The notes below the pieces were generated by a model. It was not told where the DNA came from, did no database searches, and was given only the letters and a program-made list of their open reading frames with translations. From assembly GCA_947247005.1 (NCBI GenBank), contig OX365962.1, positions 4,871,201-4,935,200 on the forward strand: a DNA stretch of 64,000 nucleotides, in the 5' to 3' direction. This document shows, one piece after another, positions 22,482 through 35,239 of the stretch. The DNA comes from Spisula solida. Lineage: Eukaryota > Mollusca > Bivalvia > Venerida > Mactridae. Positions within the stretch are counted from its first letter, which is position 1, and the number at the start of each line of letters is the position of its first letter. A program made the translations under genes and the position numbers.

Positions 22482-24570
22482 CGGGCGGAGGCTTTGAATT
22501 AAACATTTTTAGATGTGCTGAGTTCATAATACAGGCAATACTTTTTATTTACAGCTCAGGTTGAAAGATAGTCTGCTGGAATTTTGTCATAACTAGTAGG
22601 GCACCGAGTAATTTTTGTTGATCGATCTATTGACCGATACGGGCACGTTTGATACGATGTATCGACCTAATGCATAATACTAGTATTCGATTTACATCGG
22701 AAGCCGGTACGCAGCCCTAATAACTAGTAGTGTTGTGATGATACATCGTGGTAGACAAATCGGATAAATCGGATAATGTTTTATACATTAAGATGAAGTT
22801 TTATACATTAAGATGAAGTGTTTTTATAAAGCTATTTGGCCTACTTGTAATAAAAACATGTTTACTGCAACTGTTATAAGCCTTGAAATATCAATTTCGA
22901 TAAGAAAATAATATTATTTTCTGATTTTCTGAAATGTTTATTTCCATGCATGGCTAGCCGTTTAACCAGCTTTACGTGCTTAACTTTTTGCAAGAATTAT
23001 CAACAAAATATTTATATAATTAGATCTACACGAAGTAGAAAAAGGCTTTAATTAATGTGCGTGATACTTGAAGGGTTTAAAAATACGACAGTGAGGTAAG
23101 TTGAGTCGTACCAGGGCAACAAAAAAAGTTCTTATATTGATATGCATCATTAAAGAGAACTTAATGCCGTCATTTTGGTACCAAGATAAAAAAATCAGAC
23201 ATTCAAGTATCCGATTTTATATTTGAGTACTAAAATGTCGACATCAAATTAACCTTTAAGACCATCATGTATGATAATGAAGTATATAAGTTTATAATCC
23301 TGCGAAGTCCAACTTATCTAAGTGTTCATATTATAACCATATTATATTCTAGCACAAATCCGGTCATAGAAACAAGTCTATCTATTGTAATACATGTAAC
23401 TTAGTTTTGGTTCATTGTATCATTAGCTTCAAACGTAATTCAACACATTAAATTGCACATCGCAGGTCCGCAAAATCGGAATGCTGATTTGTCATCCCGG
23501 GTGTTTAAACTTATTGACGTAAATACTATGTCATTCGCATCCCATAACCTATACTGATTATATAATACATGTTTATGCATTATACATATAAGTGGGATAA
23601 TGGAATATTCCATTATAAAATTGTTTTCGTTGTCAATTCATTTCCGTGGCTTTCCTGGATAAACACTTACGTGGTTAGAAATTTGAGCACGAAAAGGAAT
23701 TAGTATACATAAATTAAAAATAAAATGCTCATAGTACGCCCATCTGAACAAGTTACAACAATTTTAACCCTTTTTGTGATCATACTGGCCAACACATCCG
23801 TAACTGGAACCATTGTGATGAAACTGCATCTGAATACTACATATCTATATAGTATTATTACGCGACATAATTAGATACATTGTATATTGTAATTTTTCTA
23901 TATATAGAACAAACTGGAAGCTGTTTTTTTATTTGTGGATGTTTTGTCGTAATAATGCGATATAGAAAGAGATATTTTGCGTTGCATTTGTATTGCGATG
24001 ATCCTAATCACGAACGTTTTAAAAAAAATATATGGGCATTTACCGGTATATCATTAATTGCCCCGTAACTATCTTTATATACTATACCATGACTTACGCG
24101 TATGCTCCATGTATCACGAATATGAACTGCATGTAGTTTATTACATTTTAAATTAGGTTGTTTTAACCATCACACGGTGAAACCAAAGGTTCTGTGATAT
24201 TTATTTTATTATTGTTTTATTATTTATTAAAATAGTCTGATTCCATGTTATATTGTTCTTTATAAGATAGTTCATATTGTCTCGTGTTTTAGATTTACAT
24301 AAAGCTTGTTGTAAATAAACAACGTTCATTGTTCAAGGTGTTGTGTGCTGTTTTCTCTGCATGATACATGCAGTATCCATACTCCGTGTTTTCAGGATCA
24401 TGCTCATACTCAAAATTGTTTTATTTCAAATACAGAAAATGTGTTAATAGAAAGATAATTAATTTTACGGAGGGAAATAATATTGATGGCTCCTTAAATT
24501 TCAATGACACATAGAGGGGTGTTTTTTAAGTTCCAGAAAATGTTTTATATAAATGTAGACATTTGCTAAA
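22482..24570. other. Cyclase 3' UTR and intergenic DNA
   Basis: No exon seen. The first AATAAA words downstream of the stop are at about 22849 and 24313; either could be the poly(A) signal. A 62-codon frame at 23880-24068 has no recognisable feature. Confidence 0.4.
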
Positions 24571-24599
24571 ACTTAATATTATTTTGCAGAGAGACAAAG

Positions 24600-25560
24600 A
24601 CAAATATTCGCAACATATTCTTAAACAACATCCACACTAACATTAAAGTAGAACTAAGATGGAGTTACAATAACATCGATTTCTTAGACACTAAGATAAG
24701 GTTGAAAGATGGACTGATAGAAACAGATCTCTATTCGAAACCAACAGACAAACATGAGTATGTGCAAGCGAAGTCAGACTATCCAAACTCGGTTAGGAAC
24801 AGTGTACCATATGGTCTTTGTAAACGATTAAAAGGATATGTTTAAATGAAGAAGATTACAGGAAACGCAGAGAAGAATTGAAAGTGCAGTTAAGAAAACA
24901 TGGGTACAGTAGTAAATTCAAAGAGAACCAATTGACCAAGGTTGACAAATTGAACATAAAGTACCTTCTTCAGAAACAAAGTCACTAAAGAGCCCCAAAA
25001 ACGATAACCACTAGTAATAACCTTCTCAAAACAGTTGCAAAAGGTTCACAACATAGTAAGAAAACATACAGATACACTATATCGATCAACAAGAATGAAC
25101 TAATTTTTTGAAAAGGTTCCAATCAAAGCGTATAGATGGGACAATAACTAAGGTCCACAGGAAAACAAGCAAGATTCTGAATACACATTGCAGACCAGAT
25201 AGTACAAGATGTCAAAAAGCTTGCGTTGTGTGTGATATGCTAAACCGCGGAATTCATGTGAAAGAACAATCCCAAGACATCACGTTCTCGTCCAGATAGG
25301 AGTGTAGGGCCCATAATCTGGTGTATGGTTTTTTTTGTGGCAAATGTGACAAAATGATATACGTTGGTGAGACAAGTCGCTCATTAAAATAACGCCTTAA
25401 AGAGCATGAAGCTGACATGAGGCTTGGACGGTGTTAACCGATGTCTGACCATTTTAACAATCAGGGCGATTCCTCAAAGGACATTGGTGTAATGGTACTG
25501 GAAACAATTAATGATGCATCAAGATATTATATGCTAATACGGGAAATAGAGTAAATCGCG
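24600..25560 (+). pseudogene. Penelope-like element relic: reverse transcriptase end plus GIY-YIG endonuclease
   Basis: The first frame includes IDFLDTKIRLKDGLIETDLY, SKPTDKHEYV and SVPYGLCKRLK, then after a frameshift RICLNEEDYRKRREELKVQL. These match the C-terminal reverse transcriptase/thumb of Penelope-like elements ('FLD......DLY.KPTDKH.Y', 'I.YG...R.KRIC....'). Downstream, NLVYGFFCGKCDKMIYVGET followed by SRSLK(stop)RLKEHEADMRLG is the GIY-YIG nuclease of the same elements, with its upstream Cys-rich segment (RCQKACVVC). Several stops and frameshifts and the missing N-terminal reverse transcriptase show a dead 5'-truncated copy. Confidence 0.8.
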
Positions 25561-25562
25561 AA

Positions 25563-25790
25563 TTTACTGTATAGTTATTACTATATTATACTACATGTAT
25601 AATAAGCTTGCAGAATAAAGCTATAGCTAAAATTTTATGTGCCATTTGTTCTAAACGTTGAAACACCAACACTCGCGAATTTTAAGACATGAGAACATAC
25701 TGACACATCAATTTCAGGGTTTTCGTACAATTTCATCATTGTAGTCTTATTTACACCGATTTCTGAACTTCCGCTTAACTGAAGTTTACA
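25563..25790. repeat. Repeat shared with 29430-29650, with an inverted segment
   Basis: 25563-25682 matches 29430-29552 in inverted orientation, while the adjoining 'ttttaagacatgagaacat...tgacacatcaat' (25680 on; 29553 on) is in the same orientation in both. It follows the Penelope relic directly and may be part of its terminal repeat. Confidence 0.6.
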
Positions 25791-26069
25791 TCAGTGATAA
25801 AATGCTCAAAATAAAACAAATATACAAAATTCAGGAAGCGTACCTATTACTGATATTTTGTTTCTTAGATGTATTTGTTCGATATAATTAACAAGCGGTT
25901 TTTCATTAGATAAATTGTGCAAATACGCGAAAACTGTTTTTTCTTATCTATAAGTAATTTCCTGCAGCCCCGAGACCACAGTGCTATTGGAATGTATTTG
26001 GTTGTAGAGCAGCAAGCATCAATGTTTCAGTCTGTTTCAAGTAGAGTTGGTTACGTTAGATTAACCGGT

Positions 26070-26695
26070 ATTCTAACACGATCCGCGGATTAATCCATAT
26101 GCACATAGAGAAAACCAGGGCATGTATTATTACCGCAAAAACATGGTATCAAATTGGTTGTTACTATTTACGCCCCGTATCACGTGACATATTTATGAAT
26201 GAATGAACGTAAACTTTATAGTAAAACTTCAACGGGTCATGAGTATCCTGTGTTACAGCTATGACGCATCTATTTTTAGAAAACTCCAATATACTCTCGA
26301 AATTAAGATTCATAAAACCTTCTGATAATCAATTCATTTATATTTTTCATTTCATGAAATAGATACACTATACTCGTGTTATTAAAATTGTTTAAAATGT
26401 GTTATTTCCTTCAGAAAATTACGAAGGTCGTTTTCATTAACGAGGGAGGTAATTGTAACAGCTAATAAGCCACTCAATTTCAGCGTGGAATTATATTCAA
26501 TGTCAAATGGGTGAAAATGGAAAGCGCGCAGTTAAATAGTGCGAGATATTATCGTATTTAGAATCGAAATAAAAGCTCTGTTTTTGTATTTTGTCGGTGA
26601 ATAAAACCCCGGCACTTGTGATTTAATTTTTCCGCATCCGAACTCCTGCTCATGTTTTATTCACCGACAAAATACGCGAACATATTTTTATTTCT
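26070..26695 (-). repeat. Dispersed repeat, copy 2 (inverse of 10240-10845)
   Basis: Reverse complement of the cyclase intron copy over about 600 bp. At its right end a segment bounded by gtcggtgaataaaac and gttttattcaccgac is in the opposite orientation to the rest relative to copy 1. Confidence 0.85.
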
Positions 26696-26880
26696 TAAAT
26701 AAAGTCGAAAAAACTGGTCGGTAGACTGTCTGGCCAAAAATGTGACTTTCTCATAGACCAGTTAGACATAGATAACTTCTAAAAAGCAACAATACGGCTC
26801 GGTTGGTGTTTGTTAGGACTAATGAACTGAAGCAGGTGCGAGATATCAATCACTACCTACTTCATGGTGTTTATGTTATA

Positions 26881-27145
26881 GTTAGAACATATTAAGTAAA
26901 TTTTAATGATTAAAAAGGCCAGAGCGAGCGAAGCGAAGCGAGGCCTTTTTAGTCATTAAAATTTACTTAATATGTTCTAACTAACTTAGAATATAACATT
27001 CTGCATTCTGATTGGCCGGTAGAAATTAGCGCCAACGCATGACGTCAAGTCTGTTAAGAGAAAATTTTAATGATTAAATTTTCATTTAACCGCGAAAATG
27101 CGGCGTTTTCATTGGCTCATAATGTAGGTTATATTCTAAATACTT
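26881..27145. repeat. MITE with 40-bp near-perfect hairpin
   Basis: gttagaacatattaagtaaa continuing to aaaaaggcc (26881-26920) is the reverse complement of 26942-26981 with one mismatch, around a 21-bp 'agcgaagcg' loop. The following part with 'attctgattggccggtagaaatt' is shared in inverse with 58515-58745. Confidence 0.85.
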
Positions 27146-27396
27146 ATAAACTGTACAACGCGTATCAAAGAGAACCATATTTCACTGGAATTTATAGTTT
27201 ATAGTAATTTATTTTAGATCGATTGTGGAACAAGTTTTCCAACTTATGCGTGTATTAATCACTCTCGATAGCTCATTCCTGCTGATATCCATCGCAACGA
27301 GGGTATAAGAGAAGAAGTCAGTTTCCCTTTTATGCTGAGCGTCTAGCAAGGGAAATACTGGTACCATGTGTATTACATGTACGCCTGTGATACGAC

Positions 27397-27469
27397 GCGG
27401 CCTGGGGTCAAATCTGAGACATCCCGCATTCGAAGCAGACGCTGTACCACTAGGCTATCGAGGAGGCTA
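27397..27469 (-). repeat. tRNA-like sequence, SINE head or tRNA pseudogene
   Basis: The minus strand reads gcctcctcgatagcctagtg, then gtacagcgtctgcttcgaatgc, then cagatttgaccccaggc. It has an A-box-like TAGCCTAGTGG, an anticodon-arm-like CTTCGAA and a degraded B box (ATTTGACCC for TTCGANNCC). It resembles tRNA-Arg. The D/T arms pair poorly, so a functional tRNA is unlikely. Confidence 0.5.
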
Positions 27470-28389
27470 TATTATGGCGAATTTGATAGCATGTTTGCGG
27501 ATACTAATATAAACATGTAAGCCATTCAAACAATCAAGGAGTGTGTCATTATTCTGATGACACTGGTACCTAACCTGAACAAGGGTGAGTAGATGCGGTG
27601 AAGAGCTTTTGTTTCTTTGCTAATCATTCTTTGAACTTGGCGTACGTTTAAAACATGTTTATAATGGCCGCGGCCGTGAGAAAACATAACTACTTTTGAC
27701 AGGTCAGTTGTTATTGGCTCATTATTCTGTAACCGATCACTTTGTCTGAGCGTTACTTGGAATAAACTAGGATAAGCTTAATATACTAGTATATCTTTAT
27801 TACTGGTCTACTGATACCAATTAGTAATTACTAAATAGTAATTAGTCTAGGTCGATAGCAAAAACAAGTTCTACAACTTATATTAATCACTTTGGACACC
27901 TCATATTTCATTCCTCGACCTTACGTGGCCTAAGTGTCATTAAGCGTCGTTTTCTCTAGAAACATTGTAAGTTCATTCCCTAATTAGTAGTTAGTTAACT
28001 TTACTCAATTAGTCTCTATTTACACGACATTATGAGAACATGTGTATCCCGGTAATTGTGTGTTAAACAGTACGAGATGTGTTTTGGCGACAGTATTGTA
28101 CGCTCTTATTGAATTATTGATTATCGAGAAACCAGTTTTTGCAGACGTATGCATATGTATTGTGCACGTCTATATTTGAAGGCTAATTCCTCGTATCGAA
28201 AATAATCACCTTTAAAACTGGGTTAAGGAAACCCATCCAAAGGTCAAGTAATAAGAACACTTTAAACTAAATTTGTATTTAAAATCAAGCAGACGTCTGC
28301 AACTAAACAAAACAAATTAACGTCTTGAGCCTCGAATGTTGAAAGGTGGAAAAGTGTAGGTGAGCGGTGTTGGGTTGGGTAAGACGACC

Positions 28390-28640
28390 TGGAGTTTAAC
28401 CACAGGAATTTGAAATTCTATCCATAAAATATCATAGCATTCGATCTAATCAAAATCGCTCTATGAAGGAATGCAACAATACACCCACCTTCAAAATGGA
28501 ATCCCGTAGTCAGTACTAACGAATTAAAAGATAAATATATCAAGTTAGCTCATTCGACGAAGAATATTTATGTACCCCATGCAATCGAAAATATATTCAC
28601 TTTCGCCTGATATTACAAGATAGATTCCTTATTTCCTTCA
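28390..28640 (+). repeat. Inverted repeat arm 1 (partner 30530-30815)
   Basis: Matches the reverse complement of 30530-30815: 'caagttagctcattcgacgaaga' and 'aatggaatcccgt' pair with 'tcttcgtcgaatgagctaacttg' and 'acgggattccatt'. The arms are diverged. Confidence 0.7.
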
Positions 28641-30028
28641 CGATATGTCAATATCTAGTATATCGTCGGAGCCATTCGTTGTCATCACTAAATCACCCTT
28701 CATGCAAATATTAAATACATTGAAGGGGATAGGGTGGACGAGAAAGATTTGCAATGAAAGTACTACCATGCTATGGTAAATTCGCTTTGTTGATTAAGGT
28801 AATTGGCAATTCTTAAATGTTTCTGTACAAGAGGTATGAAACACCAGATTTTTATGAAGAACACACTCATGATAGTAATTGTGCAAACCAATAACAGTTT
28901 TGCTCGGCTAGTTGGCATGAACGAAATTTCGTATATACGGAATCACACGATAACGTTGTAGAATATGCATGTTATATGTATTTTAAATGATATTTTAAAA
29001 TATGTGATTTTTCATTTTTAAGTTATAGGAAAAAAAAGTTGAATAACATACCATTTTCGTATATGCAACCAGTAGAGTAACTATTATAGAAGTTTTATCC
29101 CAACGTTCATGGCAGTTGCTCGGCTAGATTTTTTTAACTGACACTTTAGAGATTTCGGAAATGTCGAAAACCAGAAAAGTTTACAAAATACATCAACGTT
29201 TTTGAATACGTTGTATGCAGTTTTCGCGATAATTTATTTTTTAAAAATGTGTATCTTTAAGGATGAGCCTGGTTTTAGCTATATACTCTTTTGCATTAGC
29301 TAGTCTATATTCTTACGAAATAAATACAAAAGAATCTTCCTCGAAAGTGGTCGGGAAGATTGCTAAACGAATACTGAAACTTTTGTGTGGGCGCATTATG
29401 ATACGTTTCACAGACATTGTAGCTAGTATTCGCGAGTGTTTGTGTTTCAAACATTTGGAATAAATGACACATATAATTTCAGCTATACATGTATTTTTTT
29501 CTGCACGTTTATGATAGTATAATATAGTAATAACTATACAGTAAATTCAAGATTTTAAGACATGAGAACATGGTGACACATCAATGTTGAGTTCTTCGTA
29601 CTATTTCATCAGGGTAGTCAGACGCTTTCAATACGTCTTATTTACACTGAAGAGTTTGCAAACACCTTAACTTCAAGGGTAAATATACATGTAGTGCATT
29701 ATAATGCTATGTTTGTTATGTCACAGGAACTTGCATTATTTAAAAAAAATTGAATTTTTTTAAATTATGCAAGTTCCTGTGGTTATGTCCACCAAATTTC
29801 AATTTGAAGAAAAAACGCTTTTTGAAAACGTGCCGTAAGTACAGGATAGAATGTCCTTTAGTGTTTATACAAAGTGGGAGTTACTCTAGACTTTCAAATT
29901 GATCATTTCCATCACCTGCACGTTTTCCTCGTGGCAAATCAGTAATATTTATGAACCAGTGACATTCCTTAGCTACTCACTTGGATCGGTGCACGAGTTT
30001 ATTGTGCTCAAATCGTGGGCCGATGTGT
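28641..30028. other. Interior of the inverted-repeat pair, no gene seen
   Basis: AT-rich. Contains the inverted Penelope-tail repeat at 29430-29650 and a palindrome at about 29725-29785 (aggaacttgcattatttaaa / atgcaagttcct). A 66-codon frame at 29263-29463 ends in that repeat and is not supported. Confidence 0.4.
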
Positions 30029-30433
30029 TAAGGTGCATCTACACGGTAAGTTTTGGTGTATACATCTTGACCTATAAGTCAAAATATACCGTGTAGTCTA
30101 CCACACATTTTCGGGAGACGTACGACACATTTATTGTATAATTGCCACAGTACAGAAATGGCTTGGTGTAACACCGATACGGAACTGCTCATAGAATTAT
30201 ACCAAACAGTATGATACATATCAACACTACACACAGTCTTCCTCGTTCGCCTGCATTGTTTAGTGTTAAGAGAGAAATAACAGGCGCTTTATAAATCATG
30301 ATGTACCGTGTAGTTAGGGAAGATATACCGTGTAGTTAGGGAAGATGTACCGTGTAGTTGGGGAAGATGTATAACTTGTGAAGCGTACATCTTCGACGTA
30401 TACCCCAAGACATACCGTGTAGATACACCTTTA
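30029..30433. repeat. MITE with terminal repeats aaggtgcatctacacggta
   Basis: The left end (30030-) and right end taccgtgtagatacaccttt (to 30433) are inverted copies. Inside, 'gatgtaccgtgtagttaggga' repeats three times at 30299-30365. Confidence 0.75.
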
Positions 30434-30529
30434 GAAATGACAAAATCAACTGACCGTTGTGGACAATACAGGGTTTCCTAAACAAAAACTCAGCTCGGAC
30501 GTGACTTGTGATGACAACGAATGGCACCG

Positions 30530-30815
30530 ACGATGAACAAAATATTGAACTTTGTGAAATAAATCACGAATATTTCGCGTAAAATCAAGAAAATATATTG
30601 AAAATCGATTTGATTGGGTATAACTAATCTTCGTCGAATGAGCTAACTTGATCGCGTGTATCTTTTATTTGGTTAGCACTGCCAACGGGATTCCATTTTG
30701 GAGGGGGAAATGCGTTGCATTCCTTCAGTATAATAGTATGTATATAGCGATTTTGAATGAATCGACTGCTACGATATTTTATGGCTAGAATTTCAAATTA
30801 TTGTGGTTTAACTCA
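30530..30815 (-). repeat. Inverted repeat arm 2 (partner 28390-28640)
   Basis: See arm 1. The two arms enclose about 1.9 kb, so they may be termini of one element or two opposed copies. Confidence 0.65.
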
Positions 30816-31587
30816 GTCCGTAGAGTGTTACTCTTTCTTATTGATTTAATTCAATGGTTCAGACCAAAGTTGCTCTGATTGCATTCTTTGAAGAAGTGGC
30901 GGTTTTATACTGAGTTTGTTTTACGATTTATTTAGTTTCAATGTGAACAATCGCATCGTACGATAGTCTTAGAAGATTCGACCTGGCAATATGTGTCGTT
31001 CATGTCATGTTTGGAAGGTTTACTATTTATGAATATAAGTTTTATTGCTTTTGTTATCTAGTATCAACCTTCCTACGAAATGAGAACGTCAGTTTGTGAT
31101 AATTGACGGGTAATTAAATGAGAAACGGACGTTCACACAACCCCATATATATTTTTGAGCAATTTTGAGGGGTCTAGTGGGCAACAAAATGTTTTTAATT
31201 TGATGTTGGGTTGCAGAGGGGATTATGGGGGTCATATCCACATACCAAGCACCTGTGGTTCAGACAGCGATGTGTGACGGCCTGTGTTGGTGAAGGAGAG
31301 CCTTAATTGTTGGATGGGACATAACATCCATAAGTGCATAATGACGGTAGGTACAGTTCACAAAATGCATCGCAGTGTCGTGGCGAGAGGAAAGGTTCCT
31401 ACTTACTATATCATTCTTCCGTATGGGGATGAAGTTGTATTGGTCGCTTGTGGAAGAGAGAGCAAGTGCTAATTGACAAAATTATATAATTCTAGATATT
31501 AAAACCGGTACTTGCTTAACTGACCGATGTATACATGTATATGACAAAAATCTGGGTTGAAACATATTTTATTTCCTATTATGAAGT
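30816..31587. other. Intergenic, nothing recognised
   Basis: A 62-codon frame at 31284-31472 has no recognised domain, start context or splice evidence. Confidence 0.35.
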
Positions 31588-31807
31588 ACTGTAAATTATT
31601 GTTTTTCGAGAGAGTTTAATTTTCGTTGATTATTTCGTTGTTGAACTCCACAACGAAATCTAACCCCCGTGATGTAATCGACCTCTCAAAGTCAGACAGG
31701 GGTTTACACTTTCATGTTCTGTAATCCACGAGTTTACGACCCAACGAAAAAGCATTTTATCAAAATCCACAGAATTGAATACCCACGAAAAAAGTGATTT
31801 TATATAG
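31588..31807. repeat. MITE-like element related to 17371-17570
   Basis: Starts actgtaaattattgtttttc, shares internal words 'ttcgttgttgaactccacaacgaaatctaa' in part and 'gaatacccacgaaaa' with the cyclase intron copy. Confidence 0.65.
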
Positions 31808-32233
31808 GTTTTAAATAGGTTTTAGCTACATGGTCTATGACTCTCCCATTGAAAACAAACGTTGAAAACCGGCTATAAATGCTAACCAACAAATTCAGTG
31901 GCCCCGTGACATCACTAGGACAAAAGACAAGAACATGTTTTCATTGTTTGACGGCCAGCTTAAACAGGAAAAACTGGCTTCTTATCTCTCATTCCAATGT
32001 GGTGATAGATTACATCAGAAATGAGGTGTCGAGAGTTATAACATGTAGTATCATAAAGAAGAACTTGTTTCACAATCGGCCTTAAACTATCAAGTTTGCG
32101 ATATAGCCCATTCCAACAATACATCTAACCAATTTGTTAATAGGTCTGGTGAGAAAATGAAATCATATTTGCTAACGATAAGCCATATCAATAGAAACAA
32201 TAGATAGAGGAGAACAAATGGATATTAAACTTG

Positions 32234-33086
32234 TGTAATGCCGTAATGTTGGCTTTGATTTGAACTCATTTTTCCTTGTGTTGATGATGAGTTCCGATTG
32301 TTGTTAGACCACCAGTGTTATGTCTGTTGTTTTGGGAATTAGCTCGTATGTAACAGCGTTGTGTCGTTCGTTGTGTGTGAGCTGTCAGTTTAGCTCTGCT
32401 AACGTCGTAAGTCCAATGCGTTTTTCCAGTATAATTTCAAATCTGATAACAAAGTCTCAACTAAATAAGTGATGACAAATCCACCGTCAGTTTTACTATT
32501 TTTATTTTGTAGTTTCTCCAAATAGTTTAACAATAACAAATATGTTTTAACACACAGAGTTAGTAAGTACATTGTATCTTAATGAAGCGTAGTGGAACTC
32601 CACTTGTCCTAACTTTTTTAAAACCTACATCATCACTCTCTTAGTCCTAATTCAAATCTTACTTAATATACATTATTTTCAAATCATAGAAAATAAATCT
32701 TAAAAACTTTTGACCAATCAAATTACACGTTACAAAATACTTAAAACGTTCTTAGCCAATCAAATGTCATGTTATATAATTTGTAAGCCAATTAAAACGT
32801 GGCTACAACATTATTGCATAATTACTTCAAAAACAAAGGGTTTACCAATATTGAAATTATGACAACATGAGGTTGACTTTAATGTATCGGATAACAATCA
32901 GTTAAGATGCTATCTCACGCATCCTGCTTTAACGTAGACATTTTAATGAGAATTATATACGAATAATATCTAGTAGCCCATGGCTAGTAAAAGTTTAAAG
33001 ACTCACATTCAGAACGCGTTACTAAAATGGTTAGATAACATTGACAATTTAAAACAAATGATGTGGCCAAATATTACCGCATAAAA
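32234..33086 (-). repeat. 3' LTR of the minus-strand retrotransposon
   Basis: 853 bp, identical by eye to 35240-36092. It contains three CCAAT-type words (near 32715, 32755, 32790) and TATATAA on both strands near 32775. Confidence 0.9.
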
Positions 33087-34899
33087 GTTTCCCCTCCCGT
33101 ATTTAACTTCATTCCTATGAAGTGGTCATCCAATTTTATCAACAGTACTTAAATATACAAAAAATATGCAGTTACAAATAAAGTCATGTACACGGTAACA
33201 TTATCTATTAGCCATTGAATATATTGTGCCTATTCCACAAATGTTAGAGTTAATAAACATAGTGTTCAGCAAGGCTGAAACCGGAAAGTGTTGAAGTTTT
33301 CCAAATTTCAACAGTTCATTGGGACCATGTCCTAACATTCGGACGTTTTCAGTTAGTAGTGCTACCAACATATTCAAAGTGGCAATGTAAAATCTTTTCA
33401 AGAATCATGTAAATAAGACAGACAATTATTTAGTTTATTTGTCTCAAGTTGTTTTTATAAACTGATTATTATCGGACAACACTCCATTCTTTATACATGC
33501 AGTTCACATCCCTAGGGTTTTGAGATCAGCAATATTATGTAATTCTAGATAATTACATTTCCCAATGTTCTGGTAAATGCACAATTAATTAATTTATGCC
33601 TATGCTACCCGCTCACAATAGCTGAGTGCATTATATCCCGTGGATATATCCCGTGAATTAAAGACAGCTATAAAGTTCTTAAACTGCAGCCCACTTAAGG
33701 TTGATTCCAAAATACCGTATGGAGACCCAGAACGATGGAAAACAGAAACACCACCAGTCTACCCCAGTCAACTAAAATATAAGAATTTGACTGTTATCTA
33801 CCATAGAAGCAACATCTGCAGACTACTGCATCCTACATATACCAGTACTAGGTGTTAAAAAATACCTTACTCACACTAATAGCTAGACTAGATAACACAC
33901 TCACACCTTTCTCACAAAATAATATACACCTGTAATGGTATTGGGATAACCAATGACCAATATTAAGTGCTACTGTAGCACAATAAATAGATTGACTGAA
34001 ATAGAGCTTAGTGAGCCTGCATTTCCTTAATTTATCATATGATATTAATTCTGCGGTCCAAAGTGTTATTTATACATGAAGTCCTCGATATTTGAAAGGA
34101 CGTAACATGCATACAAACTTAGAAGTATTTGTGAGCTCTTAACAACCAAGAACATTGCTGCTTTAACCCATTTTTACCAGTAACAAAATAATTATTACCG
34201 CCTAAAACAGTTAATAAATTATTTTTAATATTGCTAACTCATACCCCCTTAGAATTAATGTAACTCATTGTATACTTAATTAAATGTCTCTCATACATTT
34301 TAATGCCATGTGTTACCGATTATGCCTAAACTTTTAAATTAAAGTTGCCATATTTCTCTATTTTCGCATAAATCTTAGCTAAACTGCAAAATGTCTAAGA
34401 TGACCATATACTTATAAATCCGAAATCTCATCTGATCTTGTAAAAATAAAATTAATGATATCATTATTATGTCGACCACATGTTTAGAAAATTTTTCGCA
34501 TGGAAACAATTACGCGCATTTAATACAAATGCATAATAAAGTTAGACTAAAAACATTGTCAATGATAATAAATACAGTTTTTAACTAACTGTGACGTGAA
34601 TATAATAAATGTACCAAAATTTACATAAAATAAGTACAAATTCATCGACACAGAAGGTGCACTGATAATTACACATCCAAAGTTTAATGTCTACTGTTTT
34701 TGTAGAGCGCATATTTCCACCTTCCGTGTGGCGAACGTAGAATGGGTCCATGGATATACGTAACCTGTATCCATATGGTTTGATGTTGGAAATCCAACGA
34801 ATACCGCCGGTTGTTCATTCTGGTAGAATTTGAAAACATCCAATTTCTGAGTTGATGCATTCTATCACTGATCTAATTAGATATACTTATTTAAAAACC

Positions 34900-35200
34900 A
34901 CTATTTTGCACTATTTCACTTAGCTGGATTTATTATTGGTTGAATTTCGCGTATTAGAAATTCACTCACTTGTAGATATTCGCTTAGCCGAGATTATTCG
35001 CTGTTAGCAATGCACTCACTTGTAGATATTCGCTTAGCTGAGATTATTCGCTGGTTGAAATTCACTTGGTAGTAGTAACTCGCTTGTTGAAAGTCACTCG
35101 CTTGGTTGCAATTATTCGTTTGGTATAATTAACATGGTAGTAGTAACTCGCTTGTCGAAATTCACTCGCTTGTTGAAATTCACTCGCTTGGCTGTGATGT
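34900..35200. repeat. Degenerate short repeats inside the LTR element
   Basis: Repeated words 'gaaattcactcgcttg', 'agatattcgcttagc', 'gtagtagtaactcgcttgt' lie just inside the 5' LTR, in its leader region. Confidence 0.7.
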
Positions 35201-35239
35201 TGTGAGGTACCGCAAATTTTAGCCTCTCTTCTCCGCCAG

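Noticed and set aside
27397..27469. Functional tRNA gene
   Set aside because: B box and arm pairing are degraded; better explained as a SINE head or pseudogene.
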